Source: Halorientalis sp. (GTDB lineage: Archaea > Halobacteriota > Halobacteria > Halobacteriales > Haloarculaceae). From it: a stretch of DNA of 64,000 bases. The position numbers and the translations under genes are program-made. Positions 40,664 to 49,841 of the stretch are shown here, in pieces; position 1 is the stretch's first letter; each line of letters begins with the position of its first letter. The DNA is taken from NCBI RefSeq assembly GCF_028275115.1, contig NZ_JAQCNH010000092.1, positions 1 through 64,000 on the forward strand, in the 5' to 3' direction. The notes under the pieces are model-generated. The model was not told the DNA's origin. It saw nothing but the letters and a program-made list of their open reading frames with translations, and made no database searches.

Positions 40664-40731
40664 AGAGCGGATGCTTCACACCGCGAGAACAGGCTACGTC
40701 CTAAACCACACTATCCCAACGGCAATCGGGA

Positions 40732-40758
40732 ATCCTCGCCCCTCAGCGCGGGGAGGAT
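40732..40758 (+). repeat. Further IS200/IS605-type right-end hairpin remnant
   Basis: ATCCTCgCCCC-tcagcgc-GGGGAGGAT. Confidence 0.55.
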
Positions 40759-40813
40759 GTCGAGCCATGGTTCAGCACGGAACGCTTTTCGGTGTCGGCT
40801 GATTCCGGTATGT

Positions 40814-41428
40814 ATGGACTACGACGTCGCGCTCGACCGTGCCTACGAGGCCCTGCCCGAGCGAACAGCGAGCCAGCAGCGACTCCAGATTCCCGACCCC
40901 GCCGCCCAGGAAGACGGTGCTTTCACCCGGTTGACGAATCTCAAATCCATCGCGGACGCCCTGTCCCGCGACCCCGAACACGTCCACCGCTACGTCCAGC
41001 GGGAGTTCGGGACAAACGGGCAGTTCGACGGCGACCGGAGCCGCTACAACGGAACCTTCTCCGCCGCGGACTTCGAGGCCGTGTTGGATGCTTACTCCGA
41101 GGAGTACGTCGTCTGCTCGGAGTGTGGCCTCCCGGACACGAAACTCACTACAGAGGACCGGACCCAGATGCTCCGGTGTGAGGCCTGCGGTGCCTTCCGC
41201 CCGGTCGACAACCGTTCGACGAAAACTAACACGGAAACCAGCACCGCCACGCTGGAAGAGGGCGAGACGTACCAGGTCAAAATTACCGGCATGGGCCGCA
41301 AGGGCGACGGCGTCGCAGAGAAGGGCAAGTACCGCATCTTCGTCCCCGGTACCAGCGAGGGCGACGTAGTGCAGGTCTACATCGACAACATCAGTGGGAC
41401 GCTGGCTTTCGCTCGACCGGTGCAGTAA
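40814..41428 (+). CDS. aIF2-beta-like protein with C-terminal TRAM domain
   Basis: LKSIADALSRDPEHVHRYVQREFG, CSECGLPDT...CEACGA Zn finger, GETYQVKITGMGRKGDGVAEKGKYRIFVPG TRAM. Confidence 0.9.
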   Translation: MDYDVALDRAYEALPERTASQQRLQIPDPAAQEDGAFTRLTNLKSIADALSRDPEHVHRYVQREFGTNGQFDGDRSRYNGTFSAADFEAVLDAYSEEYVVCSECGLPDTKLTTEDRTQMLRCEACGAFRPVDNRSTKTNTETSTATLEEGETYQVKITGMGRKGDGVAEKGKYRIFVPGTSEGDVVQVYIDNISGTLAFARPVQ

Positions 41429-41535
41429 TCCCCCGACGGGTCACGAGCCGTCGTTTCTCGGCCGCCCTCTCGAGCAGAATTAATTACCTGATTGAGGGGT
41501 AGCGAACCGCATCTTACTTACTCGCGCCGTCGCTG

Positions 41536-42327
41536 ATGTATACTCGAATGAACGACCCGGTTTTGCTCACGGGTGCTGGCGGACGCGTCGGCGAGGCTAT
41601 CCTGCAGGGCCTCGGCGAGCGGTACGACTGGCGGCTCCTTTATCACAATCCGCCGGGCGAAGAACCCGACTACGAGTATCTCGTCGGCGACGTCATCGAC
41701 GAGGAGACGGTCCGGGCGGCCGTCGGCGGCGTCGGGGCGATCATCCATCTCGCCGGCGACCCGCGGCCATCCGCACCTTGGAAGAGCGTCCTCTCGAACA
41801 ACATCGACGGGACCAAGAAGATGTACGAGGCCGCGGTCGAGGCCGGCGTTGAGCGGTTCGTCTACGCCTCCTCGAACCACGCCGTCGGTGCGTTCGAGAC
41901 CGACGAGCGTACCCCCGAGATGTACCGCGCCGACGACGGCCACCGACTCGACGGGACCGAGTTGCCGCGTCCGGGGAACCTCTACGGCGTGTCGAAGGCC
42001 AGCGGCGAGGTCATCGGCCGGTACTACCACGACGAACACGGGATCGACGTCTGTAACGTCCGGATCGGCAATCTCACCGAGGGCCACCCGCCAGTCGACT
42101 ACGAGCGCGGGCAGGCGATGTGGCTCTCCTACCCCGACTGTGCCCACCTTCACGAGCGGACGCTGGAGGCCGAGTACGAGTACGAGACCGTCTACGGTAT
42201 CTCGGACAACGACCGGAAGTACTACTCCATCGAACGCGCCGAGGAGGCGCTGGGCTACGACCCGCAGGACAACTCCGCCGAGTGGGACGGCGACGAACAC
42301 GTCGCCGACTACGAACGTACCGTTTAG
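41536..42327 (+). CDS. azf: Extended SDR, NAD-dependent glucose-6-phosphate dehydrogenase-like (Azf)
   Basis: LLTGAGGRVGEAIL, IIHLAGDPRPSAPW, YGVSKASGE; overall resemblance to haloarchaeal Azf. Confidence 0.7.
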   Translation: MYTRMNDPVLLTGAGGRVGEAILQGLGERYDWRLLYHNPPGEEPDYEYLVGDVIDEETVRAAVGGVGAIIHLAGDPRPSAPWKSVLSNNIDGTKKMYEAAVEAGVERFVYASSNHAVGAFETDERTPEMYRADDGHRLDGTELPRPGNLYGVSKASGEVIGRYYHDEHGIDVCNVRIGNLTEGHPPVDYERGQAMWLSYPDCAHLHERTLEAEYEYETVYGISDNDRKYYSIERAEEALGYDPQDNSAEWDGDEHVADYERTV

Positions 42328-42938
42328 AAGAGGCCGTCGACGTCCGACTCTCGCCGCTGTCGTCGTTGGATGTGCTCCGAGAGTCGCTGGTAGATGATAC
42401 CACGGTGGGCCGGGTCCCGAGCGAAGTCCATGACGAACGTGACGAACGGGCTGGTTCCTGCACCGTCGTCGAGGGCGTCGCGGGCGTACTCGATTCCCTG
42501 CTCGACGACCACCTCGTCGAACTGGCCGTCCTCGGCGTAGACCGCGGCGGCGGCGGCGCTCTCCGCGAAGTCCAGCTCCGAGAGGGCGAGCGCCTCGCCC
42601 TCGTGGGTCAGTTCGAGCGGCCGCGCGCGTTCGATCCGTTCCGGGTCGGCGGCCAGCGCCTGCAGGTACGCTCGGACGCCGGCCAGGTCGACGCCGCGGT
42701 AGTCGGCCGGTAGTCCGGCGAGGTAGTCGCGGGCACTCTCGGTCAGCCCCGTCACACCGGGCCAGTTGCGCTCGCTGGCGTGGTGAACGGCGGCGGTAAA
42801 CTGGATGAGACCGTGGAGAAACCGCTCGTCGTCGGTCCCGCTGTCGAGAGCGAGCCAGTGGTCTTCCCAAGCGTCGTGAGCCTCGTGGTAATCGCCCGCG
42901 TTGAAAATCGCGACGCCGGCACGGAGCGCCGTCTCCAT
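42324..42938 (-). CDS. DUF309 domain-containing protein
   Basis: FNAGDYHEAHDAWEDHWLAL...FLHGLIQFTAAVHHA. Confidence 0.85.
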   Translation of the reverse strand: METALRAGVAIFNAGDYHEAHDAWEDHWLALDSGTDDERFLHGLIQFTAAVHHASERNWPGVTGLTESARDYLAGLPADYRGVDLAGVRAYLQALAADPERIERARPLELTHEGEALALSELDFAESAAAAAVYAEDGQFDEVVVEQGIEYARDALDDGAGTSPFVTFVMDFARDPAHRGIIYQRLSEHIQRRQRRESDVDGLF

Positions 42939-43350
42939 ACGTCGCCGTGGATTTCGTCTCTGGTAAGCGTTTGGCTTATCTTCGCTCGTATAAATATTTT
43001 TAAAACTATTTTACTCTTTTCTACGACCGTCCACCGATATATCCGGGCGTTCGCACAAACAAAAAAAGGGTATTTCGGTTCCGCCTGCGCGCCGGTGTGA
43101 AGCCGGTCAGACCTATCAATACACGAGAACATCGGTGCGTACGTGCTGTACCGACCGGCCGAGTTCGGCGACGGGGCACTGGGCGTCGACGGGGCGTGTG
43201 GACCGACTGCCGACAGCTACAGCGACCACGACGTTGCCGGCCGGGTCGCGAACCACTACAGTTACTCACAGGACGAGAAGGTTGTCTCGACCGGGTCGTC
43301 GACGACTTCGACTGAGTCGGGGGGCCCGACCGCTAGCGGGGAGGCGCCGG

Positions 43351-44034
43351 TCAGTCGGCCTCCTCGGTGTCCCGCGGGAGGCGGTCGCGGACGGCCTCGA
43401 GTGCCGACAACACCGGATCCTCGACCTCGATGTCGGTGTACAGGTCTGCCGGGAGCGCCGGCGCGTCGGTCTCTGCCCGGTTCGCGAGCGTCGCTCGTCG
43501 CCTGGCGGCGTGGCGACGACAGCGCCGGTCGAGCGACGCGAGTCGAGCCTCGTCGGTGCTGGATTCGACCGCGAGCAGGTCACGAGCGACGGCTTCCGTC
43601 CGGTCCAGCGTCGCCAGCTCCGCGTCGATGGCTTCGATTCGGTCGACGCGGTGCTCGTGGGCCGTGGTCGCGGCGTCGAGGACCGCCGATTGTAGCGCGG
43701 GCGTGAGGCGGGCCGCCCACCGGATTTCGGCCCGGGTCGGCCGGGGGAGCAGGTCGTCGAAGGCGGGGACCGACGCGTCGTCTTCCTCGGCGTGTGGAAC
43801 TGTCATGACGGTTCCGTCGTAGGCGGCGCGGAGCGCCGGCGGTCCGGGTTCGGTTCGGGCCGTCATCGACAGGACGGAGCCGGGCGCGTCGGTGGCTTCG
43901 ACGGTCGGCAGCGTCTCGACGCGCCGACAGAACTGGTCGAAGGCGTCGCGTTCGTCGACCAGGTGACGACGGCGGACCCGGAGCCGGTGCCGAGCATCGT
44001 CGAGCGGTTCGAGCGGGTGGGTCGTCCCCGACAT
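43351..44034 (-). CDS. DUF7260-like haloarchaeal hypothetical protein
   Basis: Intact helical ORF, Arg-rich N-terminus. Confidence 0.5.
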   Translation of the reverse strand: MSGTTHPLEPLDDARHRLRVRRRHLVDERDAFDQFCRRVETLPTVEATDAPGSVLSMTARTEPGPPALRAAYDGTVMTVPHAEEDDASVPAFDDLLPRPTRAEIRWAARLTPALQSAVLDAATTAHEHRVDRIEAIDAELATLDRTEAVARDLLAVESSTDEARLASLDRRCRRHAARRRATLANRAETDAPALPADLYTDIEVEDPVLSALEAVRDRLPRDTEEAD

Positions 44035-44035
44035 C

Positions 44036-44989
44036 TCACTGGTTGGGGGACGCTCGTTCGCCGGTGGCAGCGGTCGTACTGGACCGGTCGTCGACGAGCG
44101 GAAAGCGACTCAACGCGCCGCGATCGGCGCGGTCGGCGACCCACTGCCCTTTGCTGTCACCGTCGTTGGCGGAGGCGTAAGCCTCCTCGAATCCAGTGCG
44201 GTCCGCCAGTGGGACCAAGTCGACGGTCGTGCCGCTGGCGCCGACCCGGACGTGCAGGAACGCCTGTGGGAGCGAACAGACCGCAGGGGCTATTACCTCA
44301 CGGACCCCACTCAGTGCGCCGGTCCCTGGCCAGTGGCGTGAACCCGACACGACCAGTTCGACACCGCCCGCCTCGAGAACGCGTGCCAACTCTTGAGCGT
44401 TCCCGGTCGGCCTGGCCACGGGCGGGTCGTCGCCCGGAGCGGGAGTCAGCGCATGGTGACAGAGGACGACCGGCCGTTCGAGCGCGGGGAGGATTGATTC
44501 GAGCCAGTCGAGCTGCGTCGGGGAGACGAAGCCGCGGTCGGCCCCAGCTGTCACGGTGTCGATACCCACGAGGTCGACCCCGCTCACACGCTCGACGAAC
44601 GGGTATCGACTGTTGGCGAAGCGGTCGGCAAACGTCCCGACCGGCGGCGTTCGGTGTCCGTCCTCGGGTCGTGGCAAATCGTGCGTACCCGGGACCGCCA
44701 GGACCGGTGCGTTCGCCTCGTCGAGCAGCGCCGCGGCTCGGTCGAACTCCTGCGGTGCCCCATCTTTGGTCAGATCGCCTGCGACAGCGACCGCGTCCAC
44801 GTCCAGCCGGTTGGCCGCCGTGAGAGCCGTCCGGAGTCGCTCGACGGTCCGATGGAAGACCTTCCACGTCCCCGTCGCCCACGGCGTCACGTGCGGATCC
44901 GCCAACACCGCGAGACTCGTCGGTTTCGCGGCTGTCGGCCCGTCGAGTCGTGCCAGGGTCGGCCCCGGAGCGCTCCGGTAGAGCATCAC
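44036..44989 (-). CDS. Metallophosphoesterase (calcineurin-like)
   Basis: LAVLADPHV, AVAGDLTKDG, AVPGTHD, VVLCHHAL. Confidence 0.85.
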   Translation of the reverse strand: MMLYRSAPGPTLARLDGPTAAKPTSLAVLADPHVTPWATGTWKVFHRTVERLRTALTAANRLDVDAVAVAGDLTKDGAPQEFDRAAALLDEANAPVLAVPGTHDLPRPEDGHRTPPVGTFADRFANSRYPFVERVSGVDLVGIDTVTAGADRGFVSPTQLDWLESILPALERPVVLCHHALTPAPGDDPPVARPTGNAQELARVLEAGGVELVVSGSRHWPGTGALSGVREVIAPAVCSLPQAFLHVRVGASGTTVDLVPLADRTGFEEAYASANDGDSKGQWVADRADRGALSRFPLVDDRSSTTAATGERASPNQ

Positions 44990-45193
44990 CGTATCCTGAT
45001 TTCTGATTCCAGATAAACATATTGTAATTCTTATATTTTAGACTACGTTTGGCACTCCGAAGTATAGAGCGATACATACTACACTGCATCAAAACTGTCC
45101 TGAGGGGGTCTCCGCAAACGTAGCGGGCGGGGCCCGTCAGTACGTAAACAACGGAACGAGCGCTCACCGGGTGAGTAATCGCGAGGAGTGAAC

Positions 45194-45265
45194 GTCCTGA
45201 CGGAGATTTGAACTCCGGTCCCTGGCTCCGCAAGCCAAGAGGATAGTCCACTACCCTACCAGGAC
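45194..45265 (-). tRNA. tRNA-Arg (anticodon GCG)
   Basis: Minus strand GTCCTGGTAGGGTAGTGGACTATCCTCTTGGCTTGCGGAGCCAGGGACCGGAGTTCAAATCTCCGTCAGGAC folds as a cloverleaf; loop TTGCGGA. Confidence 0.9.
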
Positions 45266-45415
45266 TCACTTTTTAATATCGTAGTTGTGAATAAATGGGT
45301 TACGGTTCACCCATCGTCCGGTTCGTCGCGGACTCGGGTTCACACGGTGGCCGTGAGAAGGTGCATTTCTTCTGGAAATCAGCATTCTTATGAAACTAGA
45401 AGTTGGAACTCTGAT

Positions 45416-46030
45416 ATGACCAGACAGGTCGCGGGGCAGGGTGTAACGTCGGTCACCGAACGGCTGGCCGACGCGTCGAACATCTTGGTGATGGCGCCGT
45501 CGTTTCCGGACGGCGCGGCCGGCGTTTGCGTCGATTTTCTCGGCGGTGACGACCCAGCAGCGACGTCGGTACTCGGGCTAACGTACACGCAGTCGCCGGG
45601 AAAGTGGGCGGCCGACTACGAGCGGGACAGGGGGACGCCGCCCGCCGACGGAACAGTCATCAGCGTCGGCGACTGGGGTGCCGAGACCGAGGCGGAGGCG
45701 AGTCAGTGGACGTTGGAGGCCGTCGAGCATGCCGGCGACCTGACCGCACTCGGCGTCACGCTCAGCCAACACCTCACGACGGACGAGCAGTCGAGGCGCC
45801 AGCGGCTCTGTTTCGATTCGCTGACCGCCCTCCTGCAGTTCGTGGAGTTGGAGCGTGCCTTCCAGTTCCTCCACGTCGTGACGGGCCGGGTGAGGTCCGC
45901 CGGCGCCGTCGGACACTACCACCTCGACCCCGAGGCGCACGACGAGCAGACGCTGGAGACGGTCCGCGGGTTGTTCGACGCCGTCGTCGAGGTCGACGGG
46001 AACGGCGACTGGACGGTCACCAGCCAGTGA
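45416..46030 (+). CDS. DUF7504-like (RecA-superfamily-related, HTR-like) protein
   Basis: NILVMAPSFPDGAAGVCVDFL...LCFDSLTALLQFVELERAFQFLHVVTGRVRSAGAVGHYHLDP. Confidence 0.65.
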   Translation: MTRQVAGQGVTSVTERLADASNILVMAPSFPDGAAGVCVDFLGGDDPAATSVLGLTYTQSPGKWAADYERDRGTPPADGTVISVGDWGAETEAEASQWTLEAVEHAGDLTALGVTLSQHLTTDEQSRRQRLCFDSLTALLQFVELERAFQFLHVVTGRVRSAGAVGHYHLDPEAHDEQTLETVRGLFDAVVEVDGNGDWTVTSQ

Positions 46031-46089
46031 CACAAACGCGCGTTTGAGCCTCCACAATACCCTTTTTCTGGGCGAGCGACGGGACAGCT

Positions 46090-46734
46090 ATGCACCGACG
46101 CAGATTTCTCGCAGTGACCGCGTCCACAACCGCACTCGGTCTCGCCGGCTGTACACAGGAGTCCGGTGACAGAGGCGGGAACGCCGGCACGGAGACGGGT
46201 CCCGGTGACGGCGGGCCGGGGAGCCAACCGGAGGGGACGGACAGCGGAACCGAGACGGACACGCCCGAAACGAAAACGTCGGGCGGCGAGGGCGACGGCG
46301 CCGGGGGTGCGAGCGAGCAGGCCTGGGGGGGCGGTGGCCGCAGAGACGGCGTCACCTACGGTTTCAGTTCACGGAGTCCGGCGGTCGGCGAGAATCGAGA
46401 CGTGGCCGAGGTCACTTTCGACACGGACGCCGGCGAGGTGCTCGTCGACGGGACGGTCAGTGGGAACAACAGCTGCAGGCGGGCGGCTCTCGGCTCGCTC
46501 GAATACGACGAGTCGGCGGGAGAGCTCACGGTCAGCGTCGAGACCACGGACATCGAGGGCTGTGAGGCGGGCGCACAGGCCCTCGTCGGTATCGACTACG
46601 ACGGACGTTTCGAGGTCGACGGCGAACTCCCGTCGGAGGTGACGGTCAGCCACGACGGGCAGGTCGTCGCGGGTGCGGCCCACGAGAGTTCGAGCGTGTC
46701 GGCGACCGTCCAGCCGACGACTACCACGGAGTGA
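46090..46734 (+). CDS. Lipoprotein (TAT-like signal, lipobox LAGC)
   Basis: MHRRRFLAVTASTTALGLAGC. Confidence 0.7.
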   Translation: MHRRRFLAVTASTTALGLAGCTQESGDRGGNAGTETGPGDGGPGSQPEGTDSGTETDTPETKTSGGEGDGAGGASEQAWGGGGRRDGVTYGFSSRSPAVGENRDVAEVTFDTDAGEVLVDGTVSGNNSCRRAALGSLEYDESAGELTVSVETTDIEGCEAGAQALVGIDYDGRFEVDGELPSEVTVSHDGQVVAGAAHESSSVSATVQPTTTTE

Positions 46735-46880
46735 CCGCGCGGTGCCAGACGTAGATTTAAATCCGAACGCGAGGCAGTCTTCGATATGGCTCGGAGCATG
46801 TCGAAACCGCCGGAGGGAGACGGGTCGAGACGCCGACGGCAACGCTTAAACGGAGTCCAGCCGTGCACTGGGACAGACAG

Positions 46881-48329
46881 ATGGGCGCGCTAGAGGACAT
46901 CTACGCGGATCTGGAGACCGACGAGGTATCCGAGGAGGAGTTCCGGGAGGCCGTCGAGCAGAAGATCGAACAGATGGGGGGCCTCGCGGACGAGGAGACC
47001 GCGGCCATGCTCATCGCTCACGAGCTCGCGGACGGAGAGGTAAACGGGGTCGCGGACATCGAACCCGGGATGGACGAGGTGAAGTTTATCGCGAAGGTGA
47101 TGGCCGTCGGCGACCTCCGGACGTTCGAGCGCGACGGTGAGGACGAGGACGGTCGCGTTATCAACGTCGAGGTCGCGGACGAGACCGGTTCGATCACCCT
47201 CTCGTTCTGGGATGCGGAGGCCGTCTCTGTCGACGAGGGCCAGCTCGAAGTCGGTTCGGTCCTCCGGATCAAAGGCCGACCGACGGACGGCTACAACGGG
47301 CTGGAAGTCAGCGTCGACAAGGCCGAACCGGACCAGGACGAGGAAATCGACGTCCAGCCGGGGGGAACGACGAATATCGAGGCGCTGACACTGGGCCAGT
47401 CCGACGTGAACGTTCGTGGTCTCGTCCTCGATACGGAGTCTGTCCGTACCTTCGACCGCGACGACGGCACGGAGGGTCGGGTCGCGAACCTGTCGCTGGG
47501 TGACGAGGCCGGGCGAATCCGCGTGACGCTGTGGGACGAGCGAGCCGACCGTGCCGAGGAGCTATCGGCCGGAACGGCCGTCGAGGTCGTCGACGGCTAC
47601 GTCCGCGAGCGTGACGGGGACCTCGAACTGCACGTCGGCGAGCGTGGCGCGGTCGAGGTAGTCGAGGAGACCGTCGAGTTCACGCCCGAGACGGCACCTA
47701 TCGACAGCATCGAGATCGGACAGTCCGTCGATATCGGCGGCGTGATTCGGAGTGCCGACCCCAAGCGGACCTTCGACCGCGACGACGGCTCGGAGGGGCA
47801 GGTTCGCAACGTCCGCGTGCAGGACGAGACAGGCGACATCCGCGTGGCGCTGTGGGGCGACAAGGCCGACAAGGAGATTCAGCCCGGCGACGAGGTCTTC
47901 TTCGCAGACGTGGAAATCGACGACGGCTGGCAGGACGACCTCGAGGCCTCCGCGAACTGGCGGTCGACGGTGGTCGTCCTCGAAGACGGGGCGACGACCA
48001 AGCCAAGCGGTAGCGGTGCCGCAGCCGAACAGGGCGCTGCCGAGACCGGCTTGGACGCGTTCGCCGACGGAGAGTCGGCCGAGAGCGACGGCGGGACGGC
48101 GGCGACCACACTCGAGGCAGCAGGGAGCGACGCGGGCGACGACACGAGCGACGCCGGAGAGGTCGTCGAGTTCACCGGGACGGTCGTCCAGACGGGTGAG
48201 CCGGTCGTACTCGACGACGGTGAGCAGACGATGAGCGTCGAGACGGGCGCGACGCTTCAGCTCGGACAGGAAGTGACCGCGCGCGGCCAGCTATCGGACG
48301 GACGACTGGACGCCGACGACGTGTTCTAG
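46881..48329 (+). CDS. rpa: Replication protein A, multi-OB-fold ssDNA-binding protein
   Basis: Three OB repeats (VINVEVADETGSITLSFWD; VANLSLGDEAGRIRVTLWD; VRNVRVQDETGDIRVALWG). Confidence 0.9.
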   Translation: MGALEDIYADLETDEVSEEEFREAVEQKIEQMGGLADEETAAMLIAHELADGEVNGVADIEPGMDEVKFIAKVMAVGDLRTFERDGEDEDGRVINVEVADETGSITLSFWDAEAVSVDEGQLEVGSVLRIKGRPTDGYNGLEVSVDKAEPDQDEEIDVQPGGTTNIEALTLGQSDVNVRGLVLDTESVRTFDRDDGTEGRVANLSLGDEAGRIRVTLWDERADRAEELSAGTAVEVVDGYVRERDGDLELHVGERGAVEVVEETVEFTPETAPIDSIEIGQSVDIGGVIRSADPKRTFDRDDGSEGQVRNVRVQDETGDIRVALWGDKADKEIQPGDEVFFADVEIDDGWQDDLEASANWRSTVVVLEDGATTKPSGSGAAAEQGAAETGLDAFADGESAESDGGTAATTLEAAGSDAGDDTSDAGEVVEFTGTVVQTGEPVVLDDGEQTMSVETGATLQLGQEVTARGQLSDGRLDADDVF

Positions 48330-48393
48330 TGGCTGAGCGGGCGCGAACTGACTCACGGAAAGTCTTAAGACTGCGACAGTCCCGGTATGCGGT

Positions 48394-48834
48394 ATGAGCG
48401 TCGAGCTCCCGTTCGCGCCGGTCGATACGGTCATCCGACGGAACGCAGGGACGCTTCGGGTCAGCGCCGAGGCGGCCGAGGAACTGGCGCGGCGGATCCA
48501 GCAACGGGGTGCACGCCTCGCCATCGACGCCGCCGAGCGAGCGACCGCCGACGGGCGGAAGACGTTGATGGCGTCGGATTTCGGCGTTTCGTCTGTGCCA
48601 GACAAGAATGCGCTCGAGCTCCCTATCGCACCGGTCGACCGGATTGCGCGGCTCGACATCGACGACTCCTATCGGGTATCGATGGACGCCCGGATCGCGC
48701 TGGCCGATCGACTGGAGTCGTTCGCCGACGACGTGGCCGCCGCCGCGACCGCGTTGGCTCGCCACGCCGAACGTCGAACCGTCAAGGCCGACGACGTCGA
48801 GACGTACTTCGAGCTCGCACAGTATTTCGGATGA
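48394..48834 (+). CDS. Archaeal histone, two fused histone folds
   Basis: ELPFAPVDTVIRRNAG...RKTLMASDF and ELPIAPVDRIARL...RRTVKADDVETYFELAQYFG. Confidence 0.9.
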   Translation: MSVELPFAPVDTVIRRNAGTLRVSAEAAEELARRIQQRGARLAIDAAERATADGRKTLMASDFGVSSVPDKNALELPIAPVDRIARLDIDDSYRVSMDARIALADRLESFADDVAAAATALARHAERRTVKADDVETYFELAQYFG

Positions 48835-49841
48835 ACTTCGGCTATCACGAGGACTGTCTCGAACATCAGACCGGTTACCGCCACCCGGAGAGCCCCGACC
48901 GTCTCCGGGCGATCCGGCGGTCGCTCTCACGCGAGCACGGCGTCGAGTACGTCGCCGCCGATCCCGCTCCCGAGTCGGCCGTCACCGCCGTCCACGATGC
49001 CGGCTACGTCAGCGCAATCAAGGAATTCTGCGAGGACGGGGGCGGCGACTGGGACGACGACACCGTCGCCGTCGAGGCGACCTGGGACGCCGCGCTGGCC
49101 GCGGCCGGCCAGGCGGTGTGGGCCGGAGAGCGCGCACTGGCCGGCGACGACGGCCGAGACACGCCCTTCGCGCTGGGCCGCCCGCCGGGTCACCACGCCG
49201 TCGAAACCGATGCTATGGGCTTTTGTTTCGTGAACAACACTGCCGTCGCCGCGCGGGCGGCCACCGACGACGGCGACGCCGACCGCGTCGCCATCCTCGA
49301 CTGGGACGTCCACCACGGCAACGGTATCCACGACATCTTCTACGACGTCGACGACGTGTACTACGCTTCGATCCACGAGGACGGGCTCTACCCCGGCAGC
49401 GGCGACGTGGACGAGACCGGCGAGGGCGACGGTGACGGAACGATACTGAACGTGCCGCTCCTGCCGGGCTGTGGCGACGCCGACTACTGCACCGCCATCG
49501 ACGAGTTCGTCGGCCCGGAGTTCGTCGCGTTCGACCCGGACCTGATCCTGGTGAGCGCCGGTTTCGACGCCCATCGTCACGACCCAATCTCGCGGATGCG
49601 CGTCTCGACGGAGGGGTATGGCGCGTTCACTGCCCGGATGCGCGACATCGCCGACGAGGCCGGCGCCGGCCTCGGGTTCGTGCTGGAGGGGGGCTACGGC
49701 CTCGATACGCTCGCTGAGAGCGTCACGATGGTCCACGAGGTGTTCGACGGACGCGAACCGGTCACGACCGACGAGGAGGTCAAAGACCGCGCGAAAACGG
49801 TGTTTGCGGACCTGCGTTATCAGGGTTTCGGCGAGAAGTAA
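48831..49841 (+). CDS. Histone deacetylase/acetoin utilization family hydrolase
   Basis: RPPGHHAVETDAMGFCFVNNTAVAA, ILDWDVHHGNGIHDIF, VSAGFDAHRHDP; ATGA overlap with histone stop. Confidence 0.95.
   Translation: MNFGYHEDCLEHQTGYRHPESPDRLRAIRRSLSREHGVEYVAADPAPESAVTAVHDAGYVSAIKEFCEDGGGDWDDDTVAVEATWDAALAAAGQAVWAGERALAGDDGRDTPFALGRPPGHHAVETDAMGFCFVNNTAVAARAATDDGDADRVAILDWDVHHGNGIHDIFYDVDDVYYASIHEDGLYPGSGDVDETGEGDGDGTILNVPLLPGCGDADYCTAIDEFVGPEFVAFDPDLILVSAGFDAHRHDPISRMRVSTEGYGAFTARMRDIADEAGAGLGFVLEGGYGLDTLAESVTMVHEVFDGREPVTTDEEVKDRAKTVFADLRYQGFGEK

Noticed and set aside
43143-43700. ORFs in the 43.1-43.7 kb region reading VLYRPAEFGDGALGVDGACGPTADSYSDHD...
   Set aside because: Could be a decayed gene but runs antisense into 43351..44034 and shows no recognisable family; insufficient support.
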